In this document: positions 49,320 to 60,425 of the stretch, one piece after another
Layout of the letters: each line of letters opens with the position of its first letter
How positions within the stretch are numbered: position 1 is the stretch's first letter
NCBI RefSeq assembly: GCF_900460245.1
Contig: NZ_UHIP01000001.1
Location: 2,418,001-2,482,000, forward strand
DNA from: Vibrio fluvialis
GTDB taxonomy: Bacteria > Pseudomonadota > Gammaproteobacteria > Enterobacterales > Vibrionaceae
Direction: 5' to 3'
Length of the DNA stretch: 64,000 nt
Position numbers and translations under genes: made by a program
Notes under the pieces: generated by a model
The model's input: only the letters and a program-made list of their open reading frames with translations
Database searches by the model: none
Told to the model about the DNA's origin: nothing

Positions 49320-50459
49320 TTAAGCGCGGTGTTGTTTAATCAGTTCAATGAAGTGGTCGAATAGCGGTGCCGCATCGTGAGGACCCGGGCTCGCTTCAGG
49401 GTGTCCCTGGAAGCTGAATGCCGGCTTGTCCGTGCGGTGAATACCTTGCAGCGAACCATCAAACAGAGATTTGTGCGTTGCACGCAGGTTCTCTGGCAGT
49501 GTCGCTTCATCAGCCGCGAAACCGTGGTTCTGCGAGGTAATCATCACAACATTACGATCCAGGTCTTTCACCGGGTGGTTCGCACCGTGGTGACCAAACT
49601 TCATCTTCACTGTCTTCGCGCCAGACGCTAGCGCCAGAATTTGGTGGCCAAGACAGATACCGAAGACTGGCAGACCTTTATCCAGGAATACCTGTGTCGC
49701 TTCGATAGCATAAGTACATGGCTCAGGGTCGCCTGGGCCGTTTGACAGGAACACGCCATCTGGATTCATCGCCAGCACTTCTTCAGCAGACGTTTGCGCA
49801 GGAACGACGGTCAGTCGGCAACCACGGTCCACCAGCATACGCAGGATGTTACGCTTCGCACCGAAATCGTAAGCCACGACGTGGTATGGCAGTTCGCTAT
49901 CGTCTTTTGCTTCAGGCAGGCCACCTTCCAGTGTCCATGAACCTTGTTTCCATTCGTACGCTTCTTTGGTCGTTACTACTTTCGCCAGATCCATCCCTTT
50001 CAGACCAGGGAATTCTTTCGCTTTTGCCAGAGCCAACGCTTCATCCAGATTGTCGCCGGCCATGATGCAGCCATTTTGCGCACCTTTTTCACGCAGAATA
50101 CGAGTCAGCTTACGCGTATCGATATCGGCGATGCCGACAATGTTCTGCGACTTAAGGTAATCAGAAAGAGAACGTTCACTGCGGAAGTTAGAAGCGATAA
50201 GAGGAAGATCGCGAATCACAAGGCCTTGAGCATGAATCGATGCTGATTCTTCGTCTTCGGCGTTGGTGCCGGTATTGCCAATGTGAGGGTAAGTAAGGGT
50301 AACGATTTGCTGTGAATAGGAAGGATCAGTGAGGATTTCTTGGTACCCCGTCATCGAGGTATTAAAAACGACTTCACCAACGGAAGAACCATCTGCACCA
50401 ATGGATACTCCGCGGAACACTGTCCCATCTTCTAGGACTAACAGTGCTGATTTACTCAA
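49320..50459 (-). CDS. carA: Carbamoyl-phosphate synthase small subunit
   Basis: 379 residues. Class I glutamine amidotransferase domain in the C-terminal half: nucleophile Cys in [15 protein letters not shown] and the His/Glu pair in [11 protein letters not shown]. The N-terminal half has [16 protein letters not shown]. It hydrolyses glutamine and passes ammonia to CarB. The start codon is TTG with GGAGG 5 bases upstream; E. coli carA also starts with UUG. Two arginine-box-like sequences lie directly upstream. Confidence 0.97.
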   Translation of the reverse strand: MSKSALLVLEDGTVFRGVSIGADGSSVGEVVFNTSMTGYQEILTDPSYSQQIVTLTYPHIGNTGTNAEDEESASIHAQGLVIRDLPLIASNFRSERSLSDYLKSQNIVGIADIDTRKLTRILREKGAQNGCIMAGDNLDEALALAKAKEFPGLKGMDLAKVVTTKEAYEWKQGSWTLEGGLPEAKDDSELPYHVVAYDFGAKRNILRMLVDRGCRLTVVPAQTSAEEVLAMNPDGVFLSNGPGDPEPCTYAIEATQVFLDKGLPVFGICLGHQILALASGAKTVKMKFGHHGANHPVKDLDRNVVMITSQNHGFAADEATLPENLRATHKSLFDGSLQGIHRTDKPAFSFQGHPEASPGPHDAAPLFDHFIELIKQHRA

Positions 50460-50467
50460 GACAACCT

Positions 50468-50506
50468 CCAGAATAAAAATGCATAAATTTTAAATTAAAC
50501 TGCAAA
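50468..50506 (-). promoter_or_regulatory. Tandem ARG boxes upstream of carA
   Basis: Read on the minus strand, core TGCATTTTTATTCT (50470-50483) matches 12 of 14 positions of TGAATWWWWATTCA, and core TGCAGTTTAATTTA matches 11 of 14. The two 18-bp boxes (50468-50485, 50489-50506) are separated by exactly 3 bp, the spacing of ArgR operator pairs. This predicts arginine repression of carAB, as in E. coli. Confidence 0.65.
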
Positions 50507-50891
50507 TTTGCCTTCCTTTTCGCGTTTAAAGTTTGCTCTAGGGGGTTTTAGACAAATTGGCGGTATTCTAATGTTCGCCGTGACCTCTGTCAACATTCGT
50601 TCAGAAATAAAATTAATTTTTGGTAGGTTACAATTAAAAAACCACCCAAAGGCACTAAAACCGCATGTTTTAGGCAGTTTCAAACGATAGTTATGAACAA
50701 GCGAATAAAAAATAGGCACTTTAGTATTTTTTTTTCGTGCTTTTTATTATCAAAAATCAGGCAAACGATAATCTACGCAATTTAACTTAAAAAATAACGA
50801 TTACATTTAAAAGAAACAATCAAACCGCAAAAAGAACAACAAAAGTAGGATTAGATTTCGAAATTGTGCAGAGTAAATTTTGAGGGGCTTT

Positions 50892-50930
50892 GAAGAGAAA
50901 AAGAGGATGCGCCGGAATAAGCCGGCGCAT
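50892..50930 (-). terminator. Terminator of dapB
   Basis: ATGCGCCGG (50907-50915), loop, CCGGCGCAT (50922-50930); on the minus strand it is followed by a T-rich tail (50892-50906). It lies 10 bases past the dapB stop. Confidence 0.8.
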
Positions 50931-50940
50931 AATTATGTAT

Positions 50941-51837
<897 letters not shown>

Positions 51838-51844
51838 CTAGCAC

Positions 51845-52243
51845 TTACGCGAACTCTTTCAGTACACGCTCCAGCACCGGAACATTCGCTTCAGGGAAGG
51901 TGTAGTTCGTCAGCTCTGCGACATTAACCCATTCACCCTGTTGTCCCTCACGTCCATATGGCTGGTGATTGAATGCTGTCACCAGCATAAAATCGAATTT
52001 GAGTGATTTTTCCGGGTAGTCGTACTCCAGATGCTCAAACGGCGCCTGCTGTGTTACTTCGATACCAATTTCTTCATCAAGCTCACGAGTCAGAGCCTGT
52101 TCAATAGACTCCCCCGCTTCCACTTTGCCACCGGGAAATTCCCAGAATCCACCTTTATGCAAATTATCGGGACGTTTGGTGATAAAGATTTGCGACTTGT
52201 CCTGATTGAAGATAATGCCCGCCACAATGTGAATTCGTTTCAT
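51845..52243 (-). CDS. mutT: 8-oxo-dGTP diphosphatase MutT
   Basis: 132 residues. The Nudix box is complete: G39, E45, REL-DEEIG at residues 53-60 in GGKVEAGESIEQALTRELDE. The N-terminus MKRIHIVAGIIFNQDKSQIF and WEFPGGK match MutT of E. coli, where it also lies just downstream of secA. It hydrolyses oxidised dGTP and so prevents A-to-C transversions. A terminator for secA (52314-52340) separates the two genes, so mutT has its own promoter. Confidence 0.94.
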   Translation of the reverse strand: MKRIHIVAGIIFNQDKSQIFITKRPDNLHKGGFWEFPGGKVEAGESIEQALTRELDEEIGIEVTQQAPFEHLEYDYPEKSLKFDFMLVTAFNHQPYGREGQQGEWVNVAELTNYTFPEANVPVLERVLKEFA

Positions 52244-52313
52244 ATTTCTATCCTGTTCGCTGAAATCTGTTTGTTTCTAATCGCAAGATGAAGCAATGTC
52301 CAGACGCTGCGAT

Positions 52314-52340
52314 AAAAAAAGAGCCGCCAGTGGCGACTCT
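52314..52340 (-). terminator. Terminator of secA
   Basis: GAGCCGCC (52321-52328), loop AGT, GGCGACTC (52332-52339) with one G-T pair; on the minus strand followed by seven T. Confidence 0.88.
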
Positions 52341-52357
52341 TGTTCAAGGTGACGGGA

Positions 52358-55069
52358 TCAGTCGATCTTACCGTGACACTGTTTGTACTTCTTACCACTG
52401 CCACACGGACAAGGCTCATTACGGCCGACTTTACGTTCTTCACGTACCATCGGCTGATGATCGTCTTGTTCTGGTGAACCGTCGGCGTTAGCGTGTTGCG
52501 CCTGTGCATGACGTGCAGCTTCTTCCGCTTGTGCACGGCGTTGAGCTTCCATACGCTCTACTTCTTCCTGCTGCTGTACGCGGACTTTAGACAGGATAGT
52601 GATCACGTCAGATTTCAATGACTCCAGAAGGCCTTCAAACAGTTCAAACGATTCGCGCTTGTACTCCTGTTTCGGGTTCTTCTGCGCGTAGCCACGCAGG
52701 TGAATACCCTGACGCAGGTGATCCATCGCCGCCAGATGTTCTTTCCACAAAGTATCAAGAGTTTGCAGCATGACGGATTTTTCAAAGTTACGCATCACGG
52801 TTTCGCCCACTGCTTCTTCTTTCGCTTTGTAGACAGTCACAGCCTGCTCAAGAATACGGTCGCGTAATGCTTCTTCGTAAAGCTTGTCATCTTCATCCAA
52901 CCAAGACTGGATTGGCAACGGAAGGTCGAAATCGTTCTTCAGGCGCTCTTCCAGCCCCTGCACATCCCACATATCTTCCAGCGATTGCGGCGGAATGTAC
53001 TCGTCGATAACGGCGGTCATAACATCAACACGATTTTGTTCAATCATATCGCTGATATCTTCCGCGCCCATCAGTTCATCACGCAGTTCATATACGACTT
53101 TACGCTGATCGTTCGCTACATCATCGTATTCCAGCAGCTGCTTACGAATATCGAAGTTACGGCCTTCGACTTTGCGTTGTGCTTTTTCAATCGAGCGCGA
53201 CAGCATTTTACTTTCGATCGCTTCGCCTTCGTCCATACCGCTTTGGATCAGGCTTGCCATACGGTCTGACGTAAAGATACGCAGCAGCGTATCTTCCATC
53301 GACAGGTAGAAACGCGAAGAACCCGCATCACCCTGACGACCCGCACGACCACGCAACTGGTTGTCGATACGGCGTGATTCGTGACGCTCAGTACCAATGA
53401 TGTGCAAACCACCAGATGCGAGTACCGCGTCATGGACTTCTTTCCACTCGGCTTTAATCGCATCGATTTGCTCTTGAGTCGGATTGTCCAGAGTCTCAAC
53501 TTTAGACTGCCAGCTACCACCCAGCACAATATCGGTACCGCGACCAGCCATGTTGGTTGCGATCGTGACCGCGCCTGGTTTACCAGCTTCTGCAACGATT
53601 TCCGCTTCTTTCTCGTGGAACTTGGCGTTCAGAACGTTATGTTTGATCTTGGCTTGCTTCAGCGCATTAGACAGCAGTTCCGATTTTTCAATCGATACCG
53701 TACCCACCAGCACTGGCTGGCCTTTCACGACGCGCTCTTTGATGTCTTCAATGATCGCTGCGAATTTCTCCGCTTCAGTACGGTAAACCACATCCGGCAT
53801 ATCGTTACGGATCATTGGTTTGTTGGTTGGAATTACCACCGTTTCCAGACCGTAAATAGACTGGAATTCAAACGCTTCGGTATCAGCAGTACCGGTCATA
53901 CCCGACAGCTTCTCATACAAACGGAAGTAGTTCTGGAAGGTAATCGATGCCAGCGTCTGGTTTTCGTTTTGGATCTTCACGCCTTCTTTGGCTTCCACCG
54001 CTTGGTGTAAACCGTCAGACCAGCGACGACCCGGCATAGTACGGCCAGTGTGTTCGTCAACGATGACCACTTCACCATCATCAGTGACGATGTAGTCAAC
54101 GTTCTTTTCAAACAGCACGTGCGCACGCAGCGCTGCATTCACATGGTGCAGCAGACTGATGTTGGTTGGCGAATACAGTGTATCGCCGTCCTGCATCATG
54201 CCGTTTTTCACCAACAGCTCTTCCACGTATTCCTGACCAGTTTCGGTCAGATAAACTTGTTTGGATTTTTCGTCTACGGTGTAGTGACCATCACCGCGGT
54301 ACTCTTCTGAATCCTCTTTGTCCTGCTTTTGCAGATGCGGGATCAGAGTATTAATACGGGTGTACAATTCAGAACTGTCTTCTGCCGGGCCTGAAATGAT
54401 CAGCGGCGTACGCGCTTCATCGATCAAAATCGAGTCCACTTCATCGACAACGGCAAAGAAACGCGCACGTTGCACACGATCTTCAGTGCGGAACGCCATG
54501 TTGTCACGTAGGTAATCGAAACCAAACTCGTTGTTGGTTCCGTAAAGAATATCGGCGCGGTAGGCCTCTTTTTTCTCTTGTGGCGGCATGTTTGGCACAT
54601 TGACACCAACAGTCATACCAAGGAATTCAAACAGTGCGCGGTTAGTTTCAGCGTCACGCTTTGCCAGGTAGTCGTTCACCGTAACGATGTGAACTCCTTT
54701 ACCAGGAAGGGCATTCAGGTAGGCAGGCAGAGTTGCGGTCAGGGTTTTACCTTCACCAGTACGCATTTCCGCGATTTGGCCAGCGTTCAGAACCATACCA
54801 CCAATCAGCTGAACGTCGAAGTGACGCATACCAAAGACACGTTTAGAAGCTTCACGTACGGTCGCAAAGGCTTCTGGAAGAAGTTGATCGAGTGTCTCGC
54901 CTTGCTCAATACGTTGACGGAATTCAACGGTTTTGGCTTTCAGTTCTTCGTCGGAAAGCGCTTCAAATGCCGGCTCGTAGTTATTGATCTCTTTTACAAT
55001 CTTTCTTAAGCGGCGCAGTGTGCGGTCATTGCGACTGCCAATCACTTTTGTCAGTAGCTTAGTTATCAT
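52358..55069 (-). CDS. secA: Preprotein translocase ATPase SecA
   Basis: 903 residues (E. coli 901). Walker [18 protein letters not shown] near residue 102, [19 protein letters not shown], second ATPase domain with [13 protein letters not shown] and [14 protein letters not shown], and the C-terminal zinc motif [13 protein letters not shown] for SecB binding. It drives Sec-dependent protein export. Unlike E. coli, no secM-like gene precedes it; the upstream neighbour is the divergent dciA. Confidence 0.98.
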   Translation of the reverse strand: MITKLLTKVIGSRNDRTLRRLRKIVKEINNYEPAFEALSDEELKAKTVEFRQRIEQGETLDQLLPEAFATVREASKRVFGMRHFDVQLIGGMVLNAGQIAEMRTGEGKTLTATLPAYLNALPGKGVHIVTVNDYLAKRDAETNRALFEFLGMTVGVNVPNMPPQEKKEAYRADILYGTNNEFGFDYLRDNMAFRTEDRVQRARFFAVVDEVDSILIDEARTPLIISGPAEDSSELYTRINTLIPHLQKQDKEDSEEYRGDGHYTVDEKSKQVYLTETGQEYVEELLVKNGMMQDGDTLYSPTNISLLHHVNAALRAHVLFEKNVDYIVTDDGEVVIVDEHTGRTMPGRRWSDGLHQAVEAKEGVKIQNENQTLASITFQNYFRLYEKLSGMTGTADTEAFEFQSIYGLETVVIPTNKPMIRNDMPDVVYRTEAEKFAAIIEDIKERVVKGQPVLVGTVSIEKSELLSNALKQAKIKHNVLNAKFHEKEAEIVAEAGKPGAVTIATNMAGRGTDIVLGGSWQSKVETLDNPTQEQIDAIKAEWKEVHDAVLASGGLHIIGTERHESRRIDNQLRGRAGRQGDAGSSRFYLSMEDTLLRIFTSDRMASLIQSGMDEGEAIESKMLSRSIEKAQRKVEGRNFDIRKQLLEYDDVANDQRKVVYELRDELMGAEDISDMIEQNRVDVMTAVIDEYIPPQSLEDMWDVQGLEERLKNDFDLPLPIQSWLDEDDKLYEEALRDRILEQAVTVYKAKEEAVGETVMRNFEKSVMLQTLDTLWKEHLAAMDHLRQGIHLRGYAQKNPKQEYKRESFELFEGLLESLKSDVITILSKVRVQQQEEVERMEAQRRAQAEEAARHAQAQHANADGSPEQDDHQPMVREERKVGRNEPCPCGSGKKYKQCHGKID

Positions 55070-55432
55070 CTGTTGTGAATCTCTCTTTACTTAGATCTTC
55101 CCGATCTACTTTTACTGCCTTAAGTCTCTACCTAATTTCAACTAAGGATACTGAGGTAAGTCATGCATCTACGGATATTGTGATGGTGATGTTTATTTTC
55201 AAGGCACTAATTGAATTAAGTGGCGCCTAGTTTAAGGAATTTTTGATGGAACAACCAATAACAATCCGGTTTGTTTGCATTCGGCTTAACATTTTGTGCA
55301 CTCTGCCGGATGTTGGGTGGTTAAATTCGCATCATTGGCTGACATTTCTGTCCGCCAGTGCTTCATCTTGAGCGTTTTCGTTGCTGCCATTTGTGTATAG
55401 AATACAGAAAGAACACACAGCGGATGAGCACC
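55070..55432. other. Divergent promoter region secA / dciA
   Basis: About 360 bases holding promoters for secA (-) and dciA (+). I find no SecM-like arrest peptide or other convincing small gene. A partial frame extends dciA upstream to 55358 but has no ribosome site. Confidence 0.5.
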
Positions 55433-55891
55433 ATGCGAGATCACCGACCTACAAATACTGAAGAACTGATTGAAGCTTCGCGCCTCAGTCAACTGCAGGA
55501 GCATGCTAAAGAAATTCTTCAGCTCAATCAGTTACTCAAAACGCTGTTACCCCGCGGAACCGAGCAGCACGTGCGTGCCGCCAATATTCGCGGCGGGCAT
55601 CTGGTCCTGGAAGCCGCCAGCGCAGCGATCAAAATGAAGATCGATTATGATCGACTCTCGCTGCTCAACCAGTTACGCGCCCACGGATTTGGCCGTTTGA
55701 TCAGCATTGACATTAAGATCAACCCGGATCTTTATCGTAATCAATCCCGTTCAACGGCAAAGCCGGAAGAGGCAAAACCTCGCCCTCCCCTGACAGAACA
55801 TGCCGCTCAGGTACTGATGACCATCGCTGAAAATGCCTCGCCTAAAGTGCGTCAACGGCTGGAAAATCTGGCTAAGCTGGCGAAAAAATGA
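55433..55891 (+). CDS. dciA: Replicative helicase loader-type protein DciA (DUF721)
   Basis: 152 residues from ATG 55433 (GGATGAG upstream; ATG at 55424 is an alternative). The N-terminal KH-like DUF721 fold is visible: LLKTLLPRGTEQHVRAANIRGGHLVLEAASAA and KMKIDYDRLSLLNQLRAHG; the C-terminal third is Pro/Lys-rich then a helical tail. DciA proteins interact with the DnaB helicase and support its loading in bacteria without DnaC; V. cholerae DciA has been studied. It sits alone, divergent from secA and convergent with lpxC. Confidence 0.88.
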   Translation: MRDHRPTNTEELIEASRLSQLQEHAKEILQLNQLLKTLLPRGTEQHVRAANIRGGHLVLEAASAAIKMKIDYDRLSLLNQLRAHGFGRLISIDIKINPDLYRNQSRSTAKPEEAKPRPPLTEHAAQVLMTIAENASPKVRQRLENLAKLAKK

Positions 55892-55894
55892 CAC

Positions 55895-55926
55895 AAAAAA
55901 AGCCAGACCTTAGTCTGGCTTTTTTC
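55895..55926. terminator. Bidirectional terminator between dciA and lpxC
   Basis: AGCCAGAC (55901-55908), loop CTTA, GTCTGGCT (55913-55920), flanked by A and T runs on both sides. Confidence 0.93.
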
Positions 55927-55939
55927 ATTAATCTTTTGC

Positions 55940-56857
55940 TTATGCGATAACCATATTTGGTTCTGCGAAGGCAACTGGCGAACCAACTTCTTCTTCAAAC
56001 GTTGCCCATTCCCAAGCTTCCTGATCTGCCAGTACTGCACGCAGCAGCTGGTTGTTCAAACCATGACCTGATTTATAAGCACGGAATTCACCGACAATCG
56101 CGTGACCACACATGTACAGATCACCAATCGCGTCCAGTACTTTATGTGTCACAAATTCGTTGGCGAAACGAAGGCCTTCTTCGTTCAAGATGCGATAATC
56201 ATCCAGCACGATTGCACAATCAAAGCTACCGCCCAGACACAGATTCTGTGACTGAAGGTATTCAATGTCACGCATGAAACCAAAAGTACGAGCACGCGAA
56301 ATTTCTTTCACAAAACCTTGTGAAGAAAAATCAAACACTAAGTGTTGCTCATCGCCGTCGATAGCCGGGTGGTTGAATTCGATTTCGAAATCCATTTTGA
56401 AGCCGTTGTGCGGGCGCAGTTCAGCCCACTTGTCACCATCTTCAAAACGAACGGGTTTCTTAATACGAATAAAACGTTTAGGAGTGTTCAGCGTTTCGAT
56501 GCCTGCTTGTTGCAGCAGGTATACAAATGGACTTGCACTGCCATCCATAATTGGAATTTCAGGTGCATCCACTTCAACGATAACGTTGTCGATCCCCATA
56601 CCCGCCAGTGCCGCATTCAGGTGTTCAACCGTTGAGATGCGAATACCTTCATCGTTCACCAGAGCAGTACACAACATAGTGTCGCGCACAGATTCTGGGT
56701 CTGCTGGGAAGTCCACAGGTGGGTTTACGTCAGTACGACGGTAAATGATGCCTGTGTTTGCAGCAGCTGGGCGAAGAGTTAACGTGACCTTACGACCAGA
56801 GTGTAGGCCCACTCCAGTTGTTTTCACTATTTCTTTCAGTGTACGTTGTCTGATCAT
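55940..56857 (-). CDS. lpxC: UDP-3-O-acyl-N-acetylglucosamine deacetylase
   Basis: 305 residues, identical in length to E. coli Lpx[22 protein letters not shown], zinc-binding His in [17 protein letters not shown], and [15 protein letters not shown] with the second His and Asp. It performs the committed step of lipid A synthesis. It is the last gene of the division/cell-wall cluster on this strand, 97 bases downstream of ftsZ, with a hairpin in between. The C-terminal tail FAEPNMVIA resembles the FtsH-degradable tail region of E. coli LpxC in position. Confidence 0.97.
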   Translation of the reverse strand: MIRQRTLKEIVKTTGVGLHSGRKVTLTLRPAAANTGIIYRRTDVNPPVDFPADPESVRDTMLCTALVNDEGIRISTVEHLNAALAGMGIDNVIVEVDAPEIPIMDGSASPFVYLLQQAGIETLNTPKRFIRIKKPVRFEDGDKWAELRPHNGFKMDFEIEFNHPAIDGDEQHLVFDFSSQGFVKEISRARTFGFMRDIEYLQSQNLCLGGSFDCAIVLDDYRILNEEGLRFANEFVTHKVLDAIGDLYMCGHAIVGEFRAYKSGHGLNNQLLRAVLADQEAWEWATFEEEVGSPVAFAEPNMVIA

Positions 56858-56888
56858 CTACTTGCCTCTAAATCGATGCCACAAAGCT

Positions 56889-56910
56889 CGGCCGGTATGG
56901 TTACCGACCG
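56889..56910 (-). repeat. Hairpin in the ftsZ-lpxC intergenic region
   Basis: CGGCCGGTA (56889-56897), loop, TACCGACCG (56902-56910): a 9-bp stem with one G-T pair. No T run follows on the minus strand, so it may be an RNA processing or stability element rather than a full terminator. Confidence 0.5.
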
Positions 56911-56954
56911 ACATCCTACCAGAATTTTGAACAGTGTCAAATTGTGGCGAGATC

Positions 56955-58175
56955 TTAATCAGCCTGACGACGTAGGAAAGCAGGGATATCCAGATATCCG
57001 CTCTCTTTCTCTTGCTTAGGCGCAGTGCTTTGGCTTGCAGAAGAAGAGACGCTGCTCGACGCGGCCGTTGCCGGCTGGGTTTTCACTTCAACTCTTTCTT
57101 GCAAAGGCTGTGCCGCTTTCTCTTCCACTTTTGCCGCCGGAACGATCACTTGTTGTGGTTGAGAAGCTTGTACTGGTTTCGCTTTACCGCCTGCCACTAA
57201 CGTAATGTCTGGTTTGCGTTCGTTACCAATACCCGTTGCAACGACTGTTACGCGAATTTCATCTGCCATATCTGGATCCAGAGATGTACCGATGACTACG
57301 GTTGCATTGTCAGAAGCGAACGCTTTAACAGTATTACCCACAGTTTCAAATTCATCCAGACGCATATCCAAACCAGCAGTGATGTTCACCAGTACGCCAC
57401 GAGCGCCAGCGAGGTCGATATCTTCCAATAGTGGACTTGAAATCGCCATCTCGGCCGCTTCTTCAGCACGGTCTTCACCTTTTGCAACACCGCTACCCAT
57501 CATGGCGTGACCCATTTCCGACATGACAGTGCGTACGTCTGCAAAGTCTACGTTGATCATACCCGGACGAGTAATCAGTTCTGCGATACCTTGTACTGCA
57601 TTCTTAAGTACGTCGTTCGCGCTGGCAAAGGCTTCAAGCAAGGTGATACCACGACCCAGAACTTTCAGCAGTTTTTCGTTCGGAATAGTAATTAAAGAGT
57701 CCACGTGCTTAGACAGCTCTTCAATACCTTGTTCCGCAAACGAAAGACGTTTCTTACCTTCGAAGCTGAATGGCTTAGTCACTACAGCAACTGTTAGGAT
57801 GCCCAGCTCTTTAGCCACTTCCGCAATCACAGGAGCAGCACCAGTACCGGTACCACCACCCATACCAGCGGCGACAAATACCATATCGGCACCCATCAGC
57901 ACTTCTTTAATTCGATCTCTATCTTCGAGAGCTGCGTCACGTCCAACTTGCGGATTCGCACCCGCCCCCAAACCTTTAGTAATATCACCGCCGATTTGAA
58001 TGACTGTGCTCACGCTGGTTTTACGAAGTGCTTGCGCATCTGTATTGATACTGATGAATTCCACGCCTTCGATGGATTCACGCACCATGTGTTCTACGGC
58101 GTTACCGCCGCCACCACCAACCCCAACGACTTTAATTACAGCATCGTCAGACATTTCCATCATCGGTTCAAACAT
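56955..58175 (-). CDS. ftsZ: Cell division protein FtsZ
   Basis: 406 residues. GTP-binding tubulin motif GGGTGTG at residues 106-112, N-terminal [18 protein letters not shown], synergy loop [11 protein letters not shown], a low-complexity linker (about 320-385, Gln/Ser/Ala/Val rich) and the C-terminal peptide [11 protein letters not shown] that binds FtsA and ZipA. It polymerises into the division ring. It is 30 bases downstream of ftsA. Confidence 0.98.
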   Translation of the reverse strand: MFEPMMEMSDDAVIKVVGVGGGGGNAVEHMVRESIEGVEFISINTDAQALRKTSVSTVIQIGGDITKGLGAGANPQVGRDAALEDRDRIKEVLMGADMVFVAAGMGGGTGTGAAPVIAEVAKELGILTVAVVTKPFSFEGKKRLSFAEQGIEELSKHVDSLITIPNEKLLKVLGRGITLLEAFASANDVLKNAVQGIAELITRPGMINVDFADVRTVMSEMGHAMMGSGVAKGEDRAEEAAEMAISSPLLEDIDLAGARGVLVNITAGLDMRLDEFETVGNTVKAFASDNATVVIGTSLDPDMADEIRVTVVATGIGNERKPDITLVAGGKAKPVQASQPQQVIVPAAKVEEKAAQPLQERVEVKTQPATAASSSVSSSASQSTAPKQEKESGYLDIPAFLRRQAD

Positions 58176-58205
58176 GTGTTATCTCCGTTTTTCCTGCAAC
58201 TCAGG

Positions 58206-59468
58206 TTAAAACTCTTTTTGTATCCAGTTACGCAAACGACCCAATAAGCCCGACATTGATTGGCGCTTAGGCTCTTGATATTCAGTATCGTCGTTAATTT
58301 GACTGTCTCTTGCGTAATGAAGTAAACCAACTGCCGTAGAATGATACGGCTCTTTTACGTAATCTGTCAGGCCACTCACCTCAAGAGGTTTACCGACTCT
58401 GACTTGGTTGCGGAACACGCGCTCCGCACACTCAACTAATCCTTCAATCTGCGCTGCGCCGCCTGTTAGAACAACGCCGGCAGCCAAGTGATGCTTGATG
58501 CCGTCTTCACGCAGTTTTTCCTGAACCGAGTCAATCGTCTGGTTTACCAGGCCCATTAACTCAGTGTAGCGAGGCTCAATCACTTCCGACAAGGTTTGTC
58601 GTTGCAAACTGCGTGACGGACGACCACCTACACTCGGAACATTAACCGTATCATCCTTGCTTACTAACTCACTCAGCGCGCAGCCATATTTCACTTTGAT
58701 CTCTTCGGCATCGCTTACGGGAGTACCGAAAGCAAATGCGATATCACTGGTGACAGCATTGCCCGCATAAGAGAACACTTCGGTATGTCGTAGCGCACCA
58801 CCGGTCCAAACGGAAACATCCATGGTTCCTGCACCAATATCGATCACGCACACACCAAGTTCGCGCTCATCTTCAGTGATCACGGCATTACTTGCCGCCA
58901 ATCCTGAATACACTAACTGTTCAACTTTTAAACCGCAACGTTCTACGGCTTTAATGATGTTTCTTGCCATATCATTGTGACAAGTAATCAAGTGCACGCT
59001 GACTTCCATGCGCACACCGGATAATCCTAATGGATTTTTGATGCCTTCTTGATAATCGATCGTAAATTCTTGAGGAATGACATGCAAAATTCGCTGCTCT
59101 TCACCAATTTTGATCGATTTCGCGGTATGAATTGCCCGATCCATGTCGTCCTGCGACACTTCTTCATCGGAAATAGTGCCCATACCTTTTTCAATTCGGC
59201 TAGCAATGTGACGGCCGGAAATCGACAGAAACACATTACTGATTTGGCATTCCGCCATTAATTCTGCTTGGTCAATGGCACGCTGAACCGATTTTACCAC
59301 CGATTCCAGATCGTTGACGCCACCTTTATCCATGCCTCGGGAAGGGCTACTTCCCGCACCGATAATGTTTATCTGACCATCCGGGAGAATTTCTCCCACT
59401 AAAGCTGATACGGTGGCGGTGCCGATATCCAGACCAACAATGATGTTGTCATTAGCAGTTTTAGTCAT
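58206..59468 (-). CDS. ftsA: Cell division protein FtsA
   Basis: 420 residues, actin fold. N-terminal NIIVGLDIGTATVSALVGE, IDIGAGTMDVSVW, VLTGGAAQIEGL and the C-terminal amphipathic helix GLLGRLRNWIQKEF that anchors it to the membrane. It tethers FtsZ to the inner membrane and recruits later proteins. Its ATG overlaps the ftsQ stop by 8 bases. Confidence 0.97.
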   Translation of the reverse strand: MTKTANDNIIVGLDIGTATVSALVGEILPDGQINIIGAGSSPSRGMDKGGVNDLESVVKSVQRAIDQAELMAECQISNVFLSISGRHIASRIEKGMGTISDEEVSQDDMDRAIHTAKSIKIGEEQRILHVIPQEFTIDYQEGIKNPLGLSGVRMEVSVHLITCHNDMARNIIKAVERCGLKVEQLVYSGLAASNAVITEDERELGVCVIDIGAGTMDVSVWTGGALRHTEVFSYAGNAVTSDIAFAFGTPVSDAEEIKVKYGCALSELVSKDDTVNVPSVGGRPSRSLQRQTLSEVIEPRYTELMGLVNQTIDSVQEKLREDGIKHHLAAGVVLTGGAAQIEGLVECAERVFRNQVRVGKPLEVSGLTDYVKEPYHSTAVGLLHYARDSQINDDTEYQEPKRQSMSGLLGRLRNWIQKEF

Positions 59469-60312
59469 CTGTATTCTCTTGTGCTAACTCTTGTTCTGAG
59501 ATCCAACCTACTGCGGCGCCTGTATCGTATCTGAGGTCAATGTAGCTGACTTTATCCACTTCATTGCCCAACTGCTTATACAGTAGAAAAAACCGTGCTA
59601 TACGTTCGTCCAGCGACTCTTTTCCCAATTCCAAGCGAATGCCATTATCCAGAATTATCTGCCAGGCTCGGCGCTCATTAAGTAACAACGAAGAGATGTT
59701 ACGGCCTATTGCCTGAAACTGAGAATTATACTGCCGCCAAACTTTTAATACTTCCGGAGCACTGCCATCCGGCCCGTACAATTTTACATGTTCTTCTTTA
59801 ACCAGTCCGATATCACCATCAAAAACGATGCCATCATCATCCAGCAAAGCATTACCGTTCCAGATAGCCTGTACTTGGTGCTCCGTTAAGAAGACTTTTA
59901 TAGTGTCGGGCCACTGTTTCCGGATTGATGCATGAGAAACCCAGGGAATGGATTGCACGCTGGTCTGAAGAACATCAATGTCCTGGGACATAAAGGTTCC
60001 GATATGATCCAACCGGGCAAATGCTCGCTGAACATCAAGAGTAGAAACGTATTGTAAATTACCTTGCAGAACGATTTTAGAGAGCGGAAGACGTTGTTCA
60101 TCCCACATCCAACTGATCGTTGAATACAACAAAAAACCAATCAACAACACCACCACCAGAAAAAAGCTGCCTCCGACGGCATGCTGTTTCACTAGTGGTG
60201 AACCGGATATTTTACGGCCTTCGGCTAACACGCTGTTTATCAAAGTCCGATGATCCTGTTGACGACTGGCAAATTGTTTCCCTATTTCGTTACGCAATAG
60301 AGGCAAAAGCAC
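59461..60312 (-). CDS. ftsQ: Cell division protein FtsQ
   Basis: 283 residues as called. A short cytoplasmic part, one membrane helix (GGSFFLVVVLLIGFLLYSTIS near residue 48), then the POTRA domain (LPLSKIVLQGNLQYVSTLDVQRAF, HIGTFMSQDIDVLQTSVQSIPWVSHASIRKQWPD) and the beta domain. It scaffolds FtsL, FtsB and FtsW/I in the periplasm. The start is GTG at 60312 with AAAGG about 9 bases before; GTG 60231 or TTG 60243 are alternatives that would shorten the cytoplasmic tail. Unlike E. coli there is no ddlB between murC and ftsQ. Confidence 0.9.
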   Translation of the reverse strand: MLLPLLRNEIGKQFASRQQDHRTLINSVLAEGRKISGSPLVKQHAVGGSFFLVVVLLIGFLLYSTISWMWDEQRLPLSKIVLQGNLQYVSTLDVQRAFARLDHIGTFMSQDIDVLQTSVQSIPWVSHASIRKQWPDTIKVFLTEHQVQAIWNGNALLDDDGIVFDGDIGLVKEEHVKLYGPDGSAPEVLKVWRQYNSQFQAIGRNISSLLLNERRAWQIILDNGIRLELGKESLDERIARFFLLYKQLGNEVDKVSYIDLRYDTGAAVGWISEQELAQENTDD

Positions 60313-60328
60313 TGACTTTAACCTTTGG

Positions 60329-60356
60329 ATTATACTGAGGTGTTAAAAAGTATCAA
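60329..60356 (-). promoter_or_regulatory. Likely ftsQAZ promoter
   Basis: Minus strand TTGATA (60351-60356), 16-base spacer, TATAAT (60329-60334). It lies in the murC-ftsQ gap. The predicted start near 60322 is only about 10 bases before the GTG at 60312. Confidence 0.6.
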
Positions 60357-60425
60357 ATACTCAAATACAGAAATTCCATATCGGTAGCGACTTAATTCAC
60401 CATAAAACACAGATATGCAACTGCG

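Larger units (their letters stand above)
50460..50940. other. carAB upstream region and dapB downstream region
   Basis: About 480 AT-rich bases. It contains tandem ARG-box-like sites next to carA, long A/T stretches in the middle (50560-50880) without a gene, and the dapB terminator at the far end. The carAB promoter or promoters should lie between about 50500 and 50650; I cannot pin the hexamers. A 60-74 codon frame here has no family resemblance. Confidence 0.5.

Noticed and set aside
55070..55357. SecM- or VemP-like arrest peptide upstream of secA
   Set aside because: No signal-peptide-bearing small ORF on the secA strand in this gap.
60313..60425. Remnant of ddlB between murC and ftsQ
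   Set aside because: The gap is only 113 bases with no ligase-like coding sequence; absence of ddl here is normal for vibrios as I recall.
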